Translations under genes and position numbers: made by a program
Assembly (NCBI RefSeq): GCF_963678635.1
Contig: NC_087069.1
Span: forward strand, 50,664,938-50,728,937
Length of the DNA stretch: 64,000 nt
Source: Symsagittifera roscoffensis
Lineage: Eukaryota > Xenacoelomorpha > Acoela > Convolutidae
Direction of reading: 5' to 3'
The notes under the pieces: model-generated
What the model saw: only the letters and a program-made list of their open reading frames with translations
The model's database searches: none
What the model was told of the DNA's origin: nothing
Shown here: positions 9,899 through 20,900 of the stretch, one piece after another
Layout of the letters: each line of letters starts with the position of its first letter
Numbering within the stretch: position 1 is the stretch's first letter

Positions 9899-10394
9899 TG
9901 ATGTTCGCCAAAAACCAACGTCCATCATCCATCCTTCAAATTGCAGAAGAACTATTCTAAAAAACTCTGTAAAACCCGGATGGGTGGAACCTGATCTAAA
10001 CTACATTTTATGATTGGATAAATTAGATATTTTACCAATGTAAAGTATTTAATATTAACCAATCATGATCCATCTAACTAACAACCCACTTATTTGTAAG
10101 TGCTGAAATTACTTGTAATTTCAGCACCAGAGAGATTTGAATTTAACTTAGAAATTAGTTGGACTCTCCCGAGCACTTCAGCAGCCGCAATAAACCAGTA
10201 TACCCTAGATCTATTGAGCCTAGCAGAGACTAGTTAAACAACCTGAGACTAGATAGTATAAGAGTAAGATTAGGATCGGTATTAGACTAAGAAGTTGCAC
10301 GAATCTATCCGGCCGAAAATAAGATAGCGTGACGAGCAGACGGTGTACCCTATCCGAAATTACTCTATGAGTTATACACTCCAGTCCTAACTCA
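9899..10394 (+). repeat. 3' LTR of the env-bearing retroelement (496 bp)
   Basis: The left end is set by the polypurine tract and the TGATG start; the right end by ...AACTCA and by the place where similarity to an inverted copy at 12728 stops (that copy begins TGAG). The termini form a short TGA/TCA inverted repeat. An AATAAA at 10189-10194 could serve as the poly(A) signal. The 5' LTR is outside the window, so the target duplication cannot be tested. Confidence 0.65.
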
Positions 10395-10468
10395 AAATTT
10401 TGCGCGAAATTTTGCAAATTTTGCGCGAAATTTGCAAAATAAATGCCATGTCTCAACGTCATCTACTC

Positions 10469-10760
10469 GCCCCTCAAGGTTTTTACCCCCGCCCCTCCCC
10501 ACAGCTAAAGGGGTAGGGTAAACTGGGGGTAAGTTGGGGGGTGTAAACTGGGGGGCATAACCTGGGGGATGGGTAAATGGGTAAATAACACCGGGGGGGG
10601 GAGGTGCGGTAAATAAACCGTGGGGGGGGGGGGGGGGGCTTGAGGGGGGAGTAAATAAACTGGGGCAAGGGGGGGGGGGTGGGGGTATTTAATAAACCGG
10701 AGAAGGGGGTGGTAAATAAACTGGGGGGGACTGGTAAACTGGGGCGGGGGGGGGGGTGGT
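10469..10760 (+). repeat. G-rich dispersed repeat with long poly-G runs
   Basis: Degenerate units of the form GGTAAACTGGGGGG and GGTAAATAAACCGGGGGG, with G runs up to about 18. The same repeat occurs in reverse orientation at 19064-19180; they share GCCCCTCAAG and a GGGGTAGGGTAAACTGGGG core. G-quadruplex potential on the + strand is obvious. The proline-rich - strand ORF across it is a low-complexity artefact. Confidence 0.7.
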
Positions 10761-10944
10761 TGTGGAAAAAAACAGTAAAATGAAGTGTTAAACTACGATA
10801 AATTAGAAAATGAAAACAACAATATTTTAAATTTAAAGTTCCTTGTGAAAAGTAACATTTCATGAAACGTAATACGTAGCAACTGCACTAAACATGTAAT
10901 GAGAAAACTTTGAACAAAATTGTAAATTTCATGAAAAACCCCTC

Positions 10945-11110
10945 GAAAAATCCATTATAATCGATTATAATGGATTTTATTGACAAAAAAAAATAAAAGA
11001 ATTATAATCCACTTTTAATGGATTATAATCGATTCTAATGGATTATATTGACAAAAAATATTAGGATTATAATCCATTTTTAATGGATTAGAATCGAGTA
11101 TTTTGTCATT
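10945..11110. repeat. AT-rich repeat of TAATCGATTATAATGGATT-like units
   Basis: At least three near-palindromic units containing ATTATAATCGATT or AATGGATTATAATCGATT, spaced by TTGACAAAAAA-like stretches. The same motif recurs at 19410-19460, 24750-25210, 25570-25790 and 54180-54360. Confidence 0.6.
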
Positions 11111-12727
11111 TTATAGATACTGGCCTTATTATGACAATATAATCGATTTTTATTCATGGGCGCTCGGTGCGGGTAGCCTTCATGCACCTAATACATGTCA
11201 ATTTTTGCCGCCGGTGTCGATCCCAGTACATATGAAAGATCAAAGGATTGTGTGAGTTCGCCTTTTTCGGTTGTTCGCATTGAAACTAATTTGAAAAGTT
11301 TCAGTTCTCAAATAATTGGTTCGGCTCTTTGAGACAGGTACTTTACAGTTTTCTGCGAAATCTATGGACAAGTCTGCAACTTAAAGTCTTGAAATTTATA
11401 AATCGATTGTGGGATTAATTGGCTTCATCACTGAATTGCCGATGCAGTTGTCTTAAAAGCTTGCGGGAGGAAGGGGCAGGTTAATGGAGGAGTTTCACAC
11501 GTGTCTTAAATGCGATATAAACACTTCTTCGGTGCCGATGAACATAGTATTAACTGAGGGGGATTCAAGTTTTTTTTTTTTTTTTTTTTAATTAGAAAAT
11601 GTTTTATCATCCAATATTATGATTATCGTTTTCGGAACCCGTTGACAAGTTTTAAAAAGCGCAATAATCAATTCTGGAGTCAGCTGACAGAGTGACAAAT
11701 TCTGGAGTCCAGGGACAAAAACAACACAATACGATACCGAAATCCACTGAAATTAGTAAAATTTTTGGAATCCATTGACAGGTTTTGAAAACCATTGACC
11801 ATTTCTGGAATCAGTTGAATGACTGATAAGACCTGCAGTCCAGCGCCAAAAAATTACACAGAGGATCATCCACTGAACTTATGGAGAAACCATCCCAAAT
11901 GAAAAAATGTGTTCGTCAAAAATAAGCATGTCAGAAACACCATATCGTGTTTCGATTCAAGATTTTTTTCCGCTAATTAAAAGCCGCCTTGGTTTTTAAG
12001 CATTTGTCTTTCGCTTGCAATTAAGCAATCGTGTGTGGATTCCGTTTCAATTTTTACGGAAAGTGGATGAAATCTCTGTGTTAAGAAAAAACCATTGCCA
12101 AAAACCGAATATGCTCAGATTGAACATCTTTAAACTAATTGTCCTATTTGAAGACTTTGCATAAAGTTTTTGGTAAATTTCTCTAGTTTAAATTTTTCGC
12201 AGAAAAAATTAATGCTTGCAAAACGTCTGGAGAAAATTATATTTTAAATCTTCGCCATTACCTTTCTAATGTGTCTCATATCAAGATTGCGCATAAAAAC
12301 AACAGCAAAAATCAATTTTGGAAACTTTTGATTTTATTTTCAAATTCAAAAAGTGTTTCTTAGGTTGTACTTATAAAACATGCCTTTCGAATAAACAATG
12401 CCACCAATTATTTCGCAAATTTTTAATAAAGTTGTTTTCTTAGTTATGCAAAATTTGCGGTTACATACAATTTCGGGAAGACTAATACATCAATTTTGTC
12501 ATTTAATGTCAAATAGCTTCGGAAGGTTTAGATACATTTCATAAGAAACCTCTGTTAGTCGGCCACTTATAACTAACTGTTCTCAATGCATTTCTTCCGG
12601 CTAACTCACGTGGGCGATAGCAAAATTAAACCTGTGAGGTGCCATTATTGTATTCTGCGACATGCGGAGAACTTTCTTCGTAAAAGAAAAAATTAGAAAC
12701 AATGCTCGTCAAGAAAGTAAGAAAAGT
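11111..12727. other. Intergenic stretch without recognised content
   Basis: No long ORF and no element ends recognised. A T run of about 20 lies near 11571-11590. Several short phrases recur (GGAATCCATTGACAG-like near 11690-11860), suggesting an old degenerate repeat. Confidence 0.4.
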
Positions 12728-13040
12728 TGAGTTTAAGTCCGAGGTGGCTTTCTCGTAGAGTAATCTCGGATAGGGTATACCGTCTGTTCGTCACGCTATC
12801 TTATTTTTGGCCAAATAGACTCGTGCATCTTCTTAGTTTAATACCGATACTAATCTTACTCATACATTTCCTAGTTTCAGTAGATCTAATATTTATTGGT
12901 ATTGTTGCGAGGTTAGAATCAAGAATAAGGCAACTGTATTCTAAATTGATCTTTTCTTCTCTGGCTGAAACTATAAGTATTGTAAGTTTTAGTCATGGAT
13001 CTTGATTGGTTAATTCTAAGTATTTTACAGTGATAATTAA
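12728..13040 (-). repeat. Inverted remnant of the retroelement LTR
   Basis: The reverse complement of about 10060-10394 aligns here: shared stretches include GGATAGGGTA, CGTCACGCTATCTTATTTT and GATTGGTTAAT. The copy begins TGAG, matching the ...CTCA end of the LTR, and loses similarity near 13040. It is a diverged, truncated solo LTR in reverse orientation. Confidence 0.65.
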
Positions 13041-13189
13041 CAAGAACAAGACTGCTCGTATCAGGGCGAAGCCCTGAATGTTCCGACTGCCTATTAAGGT
13101 TTATGGAGCAGTAATAACATTAAAAAATTAAAAATAATAAAACAAAATGAAAATTTTTTTTTTCAAAAATTTGAATTTTTTTAAATAAA

Positions 13190-13545
13190 AATCATTTCCC
13201 CACACGCCATATAAAGTACAAAAGGATAGATTTCGCTACTTGTAACAAATGAATTATGGCCAATAAGCTTCGTTAAACCACTTCGGAACGATTGCTAAGA
13301 CGGATTAACTCTCCGCTTACGCGTCAATAGCGCGAAATATATCGCGCGTTAATTGTCCCAAATTGGCCAAAATGGCAATCTTTAAGCCCCCACAACTTTG
13401 CGAAAATTGATCACAGGTGAAATATCTTTTCAAATTTGAGCTCAGGACAACTATACTTTTCGAATGATATAGTAAATTTCCGTCAAAAAAGGCTAGTTAA
13501 AAAGTCGAAATTTGTCTGAAGAAAAAAAAAACTCACCCCGAGCAC
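13190..13545. repeat. Dispersed repeat, left arm of an inverted pair around TRPM exon 1
   Basis: Its reverse complement is found at 15225-15530; shared segments include the CCCCACACGCCATATAA region, TAAGACGGATTAA, CGCGAAATATAT and AAAAAGTCGAAATTTGT. A third diverged copy lies at 27940-28140 in TRPM intron 9. No coding content. Confidence 0.65.
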
Positions 13546-14493
13546 AAATATTCCGTTACTTTCGTATCGAAAGTCGGAACAATAAAATAAAACATTATAA
13601 AATGATACAATAAAACAATTGGATATAATAAATTCTTGTTTTGAACTCGTTCCTAAGTTCTTATTTTTCAAAGTTCTTGTGAGAAAAGTCACCATATTAC
13701 AACACTTACAGCTTTGTAATAAAATAATTGTCAGCATGTCCTCTCTATAAGTCTGTCGAGCCGTCCGGAATGTGTCAGACAAATACAATACCTAGTGAGT
13801 TGAGCGCCCTGGTCCGGGAAGCCCAATTTCATGGATTTTTCAAAAACTTACAAAAAAACGAAGTAAAATCTCAATTGACGACCCATGTTATTATTTTTTC
13901 AAGACATGAATAATGACCGAAAATTTTAGTTGAGAGTTCTTCCATGCCTAGATTTCATTTTTTTTGCTGAAATCTCGGCTGAAACAAAATGGATTACGAT
14001 TGATACCAAGAAGAAATTGATTGAAAACAAACTAATATGATGTTATATTTAATACGAAAGCCACGTCCACCACAAGCAATGAGACAAAAGCCTCTTGTTG
14101 AGTTTCTCAAAGTTGTAGTTATACTGGCAGCTGATTATTTACAGGTGATATTAAAAATTTATTGTTTCGAAGCTTCAAATCTGTACGCCAAATGAAAATC
14201 TGCTTAGCAGATTGTGACGAAAAACGTGCGGTTTTATTGTTTGTTAAACGTATAGCATTGAAAAATAAAGCAGTTGTTCAACATTGAAAGCTCGTGCGTG
14301 TTTTTGAATTTTTTGTCAATTTATCAAGTTAAGAAACGCATGTTGTGCTTAACTAACGTCACGTTAATCCGTGCGTAAAAAAGGTCGGGTTAATAAAAAC
14401 CTTCAAAATTCTACTAAAACCAGAATTTAGACACTTTGTTACAGGTTTTCTACCTAACTTGTTACATAACTTTATATTTGGACTGCTTCAAAA
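13546..14493 (+). other. Upstream region of the TRPM gene
   Basis: Noncoding. It must hold the 5' UTR and perhaps the promoter, but no clear TATA box is seen. TTGTTACAG near 14443 could be an acceptor for a 5' UTR exon. An in-frame TAA at 14467-14469 separates this region from the start codon. Confidence 0.4.
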
Positions 14494-14985
14494 ATGGACA
14501 ACCCAATTTTACTCGATCCAAATGAATCAAGAGAACGAAGGCCAAGCCAGCGACTTCAAAATGTCGGACGCGGCCGACGGAGCGTCGCAGCGAACACCCG
14601 TAAATTCGCGGCGATCGCCGGCGCCAAACTAAACGAGCAATACTTCAAAGAAAAAGAATGCAACATTTTCTGTCCAAAAAAGGATTCGAAAGAATGCCAG
14701 TGTGGTTTGTTGAACATAAAACATGATAATGAAGTCCTCGAGAAACCTTTCGGCTCAAAATGGGATTCGGCCACTTGCACTAAGACGACAGAGTGGCGCT
14801 GTGCAGGAACTGTGCGGTTCAAAAATCAAGATACATTGCATAGTGGTTCACCTTACATGCGAATAGCCGACGACGTGGATGTCGATAAATTGATAAAACA
14901 TGTCCATGCCAACTGGAAAGTGTCGAAGCCGTCTTTGATTATTTCTGTGACGGGGGGCGCTGCAGATTTCAAAATGAAGAAAAAG
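14494..14985 (+). CDS. TRPM: TRPM exon 1 (start of coding, residues 1-164)
   Basis: The ATG is the first Met after an in-frame TAA 27 nt upstream. A basic, probably disordered N-terminus is followed by Cys pairs (CQCG) and the TRPM phrase SLIISVTGGA. Donor AAG|GTTTGT, phase 0. The exon is more GC-rich than the surrounding repeats. Confidence 0.85.
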
Positions 14986-17900
14986 GTTTGTATTTTCAAT
15001 CGGAACTTCCTTTTATCGTTAAGAAAGTCTCTTCTCAAAATTGTAATTTTTACTTTTTAAGCACTTGAGTTATTAAACGTAAGATGTATGCACTTGCGCT
15101 TCAACATAAAACATATTGAAAATTATACTTCACCAATTTTGCAAAATGTTTGAAATTTGTGTGACCAGCAATTTTGCATAGAGTTGCGTGTTATTGTTCT
15201 GACTAAAATAACCAAAATAGCGGAAAACTTGTGCTCGGTGTGGATTTTTTTTCTTCAAACAAATTTCGACTTTTTAACTAGCCTTTTTTAACGGATTATT
15301 TTAGATATCATTCAGAAAGTACTGTTGTCTTGAGCCTAAAATGGAATAAATATTTCAATACATTTCGGTAATATATTTCGCGCTATTAACTCGTAAGCGA
15401 AGTTTTAATCCGTCTTAGAAATTGTTTGGAATTGGTTGAACGGAGCTTATTTGCCATAATTGATTTGTTGCAAGGAGCAAAATTTATCACTTTGATTTTT
15501 ATGTGGCGTGTGGGGGAATGGTTTTCACAAAAAATCTCAAAGAAAAAAAATCATTTTAGAACTTTAGACAAAATTTGTCAGAAATTTCATGAACTAATTT
15601 AAGAATTTACTAATTGCTGAGCTTAGTTTCATTTTGTAACAGAGTTTTAGTTTTTGCAATTTTTTTGTTCAGGAAAATTTGAAAAAGAGATTGGCTAAGA
15701 TTTTTGAACTTCCATTGAGTTTTAAACAGTCAAATGTTTTGTTCGTATACGAGGTTTTGAGTTACCTAAAACAACTGTCCGACGAGCTGTGATTAAGAAT
15801 TTGCACGTATAAGAAACTAAAAATTCGATTAGGTTTATAAGTTGAAGGTTTTATCGAGTTTTATAAGTTGCAACAAATTTCTTCAGCAAAACTGTTTTAT
15901 AAGCAACGAATGCAAGAAAACAACGTTTTGAGCAGAGATACAGTTTTTTAAGTAACTGGTTGATCAGTTTTTTTTGCAAATCAGTTTCAGTTTTACCGAA
16001 CAAACTGAGCAAAATAAGTATCGAACAAAACCAGTTTCGAATATGGTATTTTTCATTTCCAAGCTAACCATTTCTTGCTTCTGCAACACAATCTCATGCA
16101 TTTAAACAACACAGAGATTGGTGTAGTAAACTTAAAGCAGCACTAATGTGCTCTGAACCAGGGTTGGTAAATATGGTATGGCCATACCGATGGGGGCCCG
16201 GCCTTCCATTATGGCCTTAAATATTTATGTCGCCTTCTATATGGCCATTATGGCCATATATGGAGAAGAAAAAAAGAAATGACTAGAAAAATGACTAGAA
16301 AGTCGCTAAAATGTTTAAACATAACAATAGGTAATGCTAAGCACTGAACTAAACTTAAACAATCTGCTGCACCGTATGTTGAGACCAAAATTCGGAGTTT
16401 GTCTTTAAAAATATCTGCATCTCCACGTTTCGGGGGAAGTGTTGCTTTTCGGCTGTCCGGGAAAATGTGTTTGACATGGCTAAAGAGAAGTTCCAAACGA
16501 TTTGAGGTACCAGTCAGCCATGCGACATTTGTGCCAGATGTGAGTTTTCGCTGTTTGCTCAAGACTTGGTCGGCAAATGACGAAGTTGTAGGCTCTTCCA
16601 AAGCGTACACAAACAATCTGAAAGTAAATGTAATTTGGCACGCTAGATTACGTCAATGACGCCATCTAGCGTGCCAAATTACATTTACTTTTAGTCATTT
16701 ACTTTCGTAACGTCATTCGCTGTTTGCATTGCCTTGCCAGTTACATATGGCAATCGCCGTCTCTCCATATGGCCATAAAGTAAATGGATGCCATCCATAT
16801 GGGTATGTATGGTATGGCCCATAAGGATTCCATCCATACAATATTTACCAACCCTGATCTGAACCATCACTCGGGTTTTGAGCTTAAATTAACACTCAAA
16901 AAATGTAGCAATTCACAATGAACTGTTAAATAAGCACTTACTTTTATGGTGCGATGTCTCTTCGGGTTGATAAAAAATTTCCAGCAAACGGTTCGATTTA
17001 ACTCGTTCTGTTATTTTCAATAATTTCAATGAAATGAGGGATCTATTGAACAAGAAGGGGGGATTGTTAAGTAGATTACTTGCAGCAAAATTTCGACAAA
17101 TCAGAACGCAGCAAAATTCGAATTTAGATACATTGCTTTAGAGCGAATTAACTGTTTTTATTAGATTCAATTGCTGTCTTTAGTAGATACAATAGGGGGG
17201 GTTCTTAAGTAGATCCGAAATGAGAAGAGGATGTTTATCGAAGAGCGCTCAAAGTAAAACTATATGGACTGTGATATACAATATCGCTAGGACCACCAGG
17301 GTTGACCAAAAATGCTTGTCCTACAATTTCCTGCAGTTTCATGGACTCAGAAAATTGTAAGAAAAACTTTAGGATAAGCATTTTTTCATAAATGAAAAGT
17401 GTAGGATAAGCATTTTTTCATAAACCAGAAAACTGATTTTTTCTAAATTTTATTTTTGAATTTTTTTGGGGTGTGTTCGTGACCGATCCCAAGTGAATAC
17501 ACCCATGGTGTACTCAGCACTAGAATTCCAAAAAGGTTGATCGTCTGTCATTGACAATGCAATGGAAACGATCTGAATTGTACAAGGGATTACTTCACAA
17601 ATGATATAGTGAAAGCATCAAACTTTTAAATTTTGGCAAAGTTTTTCAAAGATGATTTTTTTAAATTGATTTTTCAGCTTATCAGACATTGATCAAGGCA
17701 TATATAAACCTGCCATACAAACGAAAAACAGGAGTTCTTAGCCTGTTTAAAAAAGTTATCCAGAAAAACGGAAAAAACTCCAATTTTTGTGCATCGTGGA
17801 CTAAGTTATGCAGACAAAAAATTTAAATTTACATGCAAATTTTTTTTGAAATTGTTTGTTTGAGTACAAAATTCGATTTGAGGTTGAAAAAAATGAAACA

Positions 17901-20900
17901 TTTTTTGGGGCAATTTCGATTTTACTTGGAAATTTTTTAAAAATTGTTTGAAAATTGTATTAGCATTTTTCCATACGTAGGCAGATGTAGGCAATTGTAT
18001 GATAAGCATTTTCGGTGTGGGGAAATGTAAGATAAACATTTTCGGTTTATGGAGGTCAACCCGGGCATGTAAAGACAAAAAACCTGTCTGCCTTTATTTT
18101 TTTCTAGTGTTTAAAATGGCTAGCACCTTTAAAATTGTCAAAATTGTTACAAAAATGTTAGTATTTTTAAAAGTAAGATCCATCGTGCTTTTTCCACATG
18201 TTGGAAGTTGTCAAACTTCAATGCTGGTTTTTCGATGTTTCAGATTGTATAAACTCAAAATGCATTTTCCAGTGTTTAAATTTTTAATAATTCACAACAC
18301 CGTGTTTATCTCTGTGCAGGACCACGACAAACTGAGACAAGGGCTGCAACGAGTTGTCGCCACTAAGGGTGCTTGGGTCATAACTGGGGGGACAAATGCG
18401 GGCATCATGAAGATATGTGGGGAAGCTGTAAGAGATCACGTGCTGAGCAGTGTGTCCGCTTCTGATACCAGGTCACATCATTTTTTATTTTAACTTTATT
18501 TTAAAATTTTTGTTTATCTAGATGATCGACGACATATTTAGTGATGTAATTTTTCTCAAAAATTACCGGGTCAAAATTTTAATTTTTTAAAATTTTATTG
18601 TAATTTAACATTTAATATTTTTTAAAAATTTTTTATATTTAAGTTTTTTTCCTTGTCTTTTTATTATTTATGTAAAACTATTCAAAAGTTTGTTAGGTTT
18701 ATTTTTCTAGGCTCTTAATCAAGATCAAAACTTGATCTTTCCTTTTCCAATGAAATTTTAATCCCTTAGCATGGCAGTATAGTGGAATTATTGCTTTTAG
18801 GAATTCTTGTTGAGAGTTTATTTCTGTTAGGGCAGAACCCAGATTTTGTTTCTTCTTCCTAATCGTTTATTTGACTAAGAGATCCCTATAAACTTTTTAT
18901 GAAAATTGTTTATTTAACTTTGCCGCACGCAGTTCATTAGTCTAATAGAACCTTTTAGTTGATTTTTTGTTGCACGTTCAAAAAGTTTTGTATATTAATT
19001 AGATTTTTAAAAGATCCTAACAAACCATATTTTTCTACTTCATTGACTATTTCTGGGAAGAATGCGAATAAGCATCCCCCCCCCCGGTTTATTTACCCAT
19101 CCCCCGGTTATGCCCCCCCCCCCCAGTTTGCACCCCCCCAGTTTACCCTACCCCTTCAGTGGTAAAAGCTTGAGGGGCCGAAGGGATAGCAATAGTTTTT
19201 GTTGCGATTTTCTGGCAGTTTTATGGCGAATACAATAGATTTTATTGCGATTTTATGGCGATTTCAGGGCGAAAAAAAAATAAATTTTGTTGAGATTACG
19301 TGGAGATAAAAAACATTTTAGTGGAATTATAAGGCAATATAATCTTCATGAAAGTAATCAATTTTCTTTCTATTATAAGAGAAAATGTTGCTTAAACTGG
19401 TTACACATAATCGATTATAATGGCAACCTTTTCCGCAACATTTTCTCAATATAATCTATTTTTATCCGAGAAACTTCAGTGCGGGAATACCAAAAACAGC
19501 GTAAAATAGTCCAGTACTTCAAGTGATCTATTTTTTTTTAAATTTTGTTGTCAGGGTTTCAAAGATTGTGCACATAGACTGAAAGGTCTTCTCATGTTTT
19601 GTCTCGGACACTAGTCTGCTCTGAACTGTTCTAAGATTTCAAATACATTAAAAATTAAACTCTCAAAGTGCCGTTAAATTTTTTTTTGTGCTTCTCAAAT
19701 TAAACAATGAATTAAAATTGAACTAGAGACAAAAGATTGACTTTGAAAAAACTTTCAATATTGTCCTAGGATCTTAAATCCACTATGGCGTTTTAATTCT
19801 TTTTGTTTCACTACGAGTTGTTAACTGAAGTTCTGTTCTGTAAAAAGGCCAACTAGCTCGAAAGAAAAAAATGTCTTGTTTTTAGGAATGAAGTGGTGGC
19901 GATTGGCATTGCAACTTGGGGGGCGGTTCCGGGTCACGGGGAGTACCTAACCCCCCCTCAGAATCACGACGTCAAAAAGGATTATGAGGCAAACTACCAA
20001 AAGCCCGTCAAAGTAATGACTCAAAGTGTATCTGTTCAAATTTCCAATGTTTTATGGTTACTGTCAAAGTTTTAACTGGACTATCGGCAAACGTTCAACA
20101 ATTTAGCCGGTCAAAACCGAGCTGCTAAACTTAGTTAACGGAGCTGTTTAAATTTATATGTTTACTAACATTGATTTCAAGTGCTCGGGTCTTATATGCA
20201 CTAAACGGCCCAAATTAATTATTTCTACATTTTGATCATATGTCAATGTTGATCCATCTGATTGATTAATTAGTCAATCAAAGCAAACAACATGGTGCCA
20301 CATTTGCATTAAATTCCAAAGCAGATAAAATGATTGGCCAAAATGACCAAAAATTTATTGAAACCATTTTACTGAACTTTTCCCGTCTTGGCAAAACTTC
20401 ACTAGAACAGGAAATAAACTTTTTATTTGACTACGATTCACATTCTCGGTAAATTCGGCTAATATTTTTTCTGCTGGAACAGTTGATTGAAAAGCCTAAC
20501 CATGTTGCTTGAACTTGATTGGCTCATATTAGCCAATCAAATTCTACCGCATAAAGTTTAGGTAAAGATATAAAAATTTTGATTTTGGGCCGTTTGTGCA
20601 TAAGACCCACGTGCTCTAAAAGGTGAAAAAAATGGCTACAAAAAATGGCCACTGGCTAAAATGTATTAAGAGTTTAATTTAAGATCTCTATATATTCCAG
20701 GGCACCGGACTGGATCCGAATCACACCCACTTCATTCTGTGTGATGATGGGAGCAGGGGGCAGTTTGGGAAGGAACAGGGGCTGAGGGGCAACTTCGAGA
20801 GGATAGTCTGCAACAACGGAGTTGGCAAAAAAGGCAGGTCCATCTCTATCTTGATCCAGATATAATGCGGGCGGGGCTATTCTCATGCGCGTAGGATCGA

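Larger units (their letters stand above)
16159..16856 (-). mobile_element. Internally deleted hAT transposon (698 bp)
   Basis: The terminal inverted repeats are CAGGGTTGGTAAATAT at the left and its complement ATATTTACCAACCCTG at the right. Flanks CTCTGAAC (16151-16158) and ATCTGAAC (16857-16864) form an 8-bp target duplication with one mismatch, as expected for hAT. Subterminal regions carry many TATGGCCAT-like motifs. Inside is only the C-terminal piece of a transposase on the - strand, so the element is nonautonomous. Confidence 0.85.

Noticed and set aside
10483-10863. 126-aa proline-rich ORF on the - strand
   Set aside because: It is a translation of the poly-G repeat; composition explains it entirely.
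10220-13005. Similar 80-aa and 92-aa ORFs on opposite strands (10220-10462 and 12727-13005), suggesting a small gene pair
   Set aside because: The similarity is explained by the two copies of the LTR; the peptides have no features of their own.
16399-16659. 86-aa + strand ORF in the hAT element
   Set aside because: Antisense to the transposase fragment, which has the family motifs.
20838-20839. GT donor at the end of TRPM exon 4
   Set aside because: Using it shifts exon 5 out of frame and destroys the conserved VPIVCVMVEGGP segment; the GC donor 4 nt upstream keeps frame.
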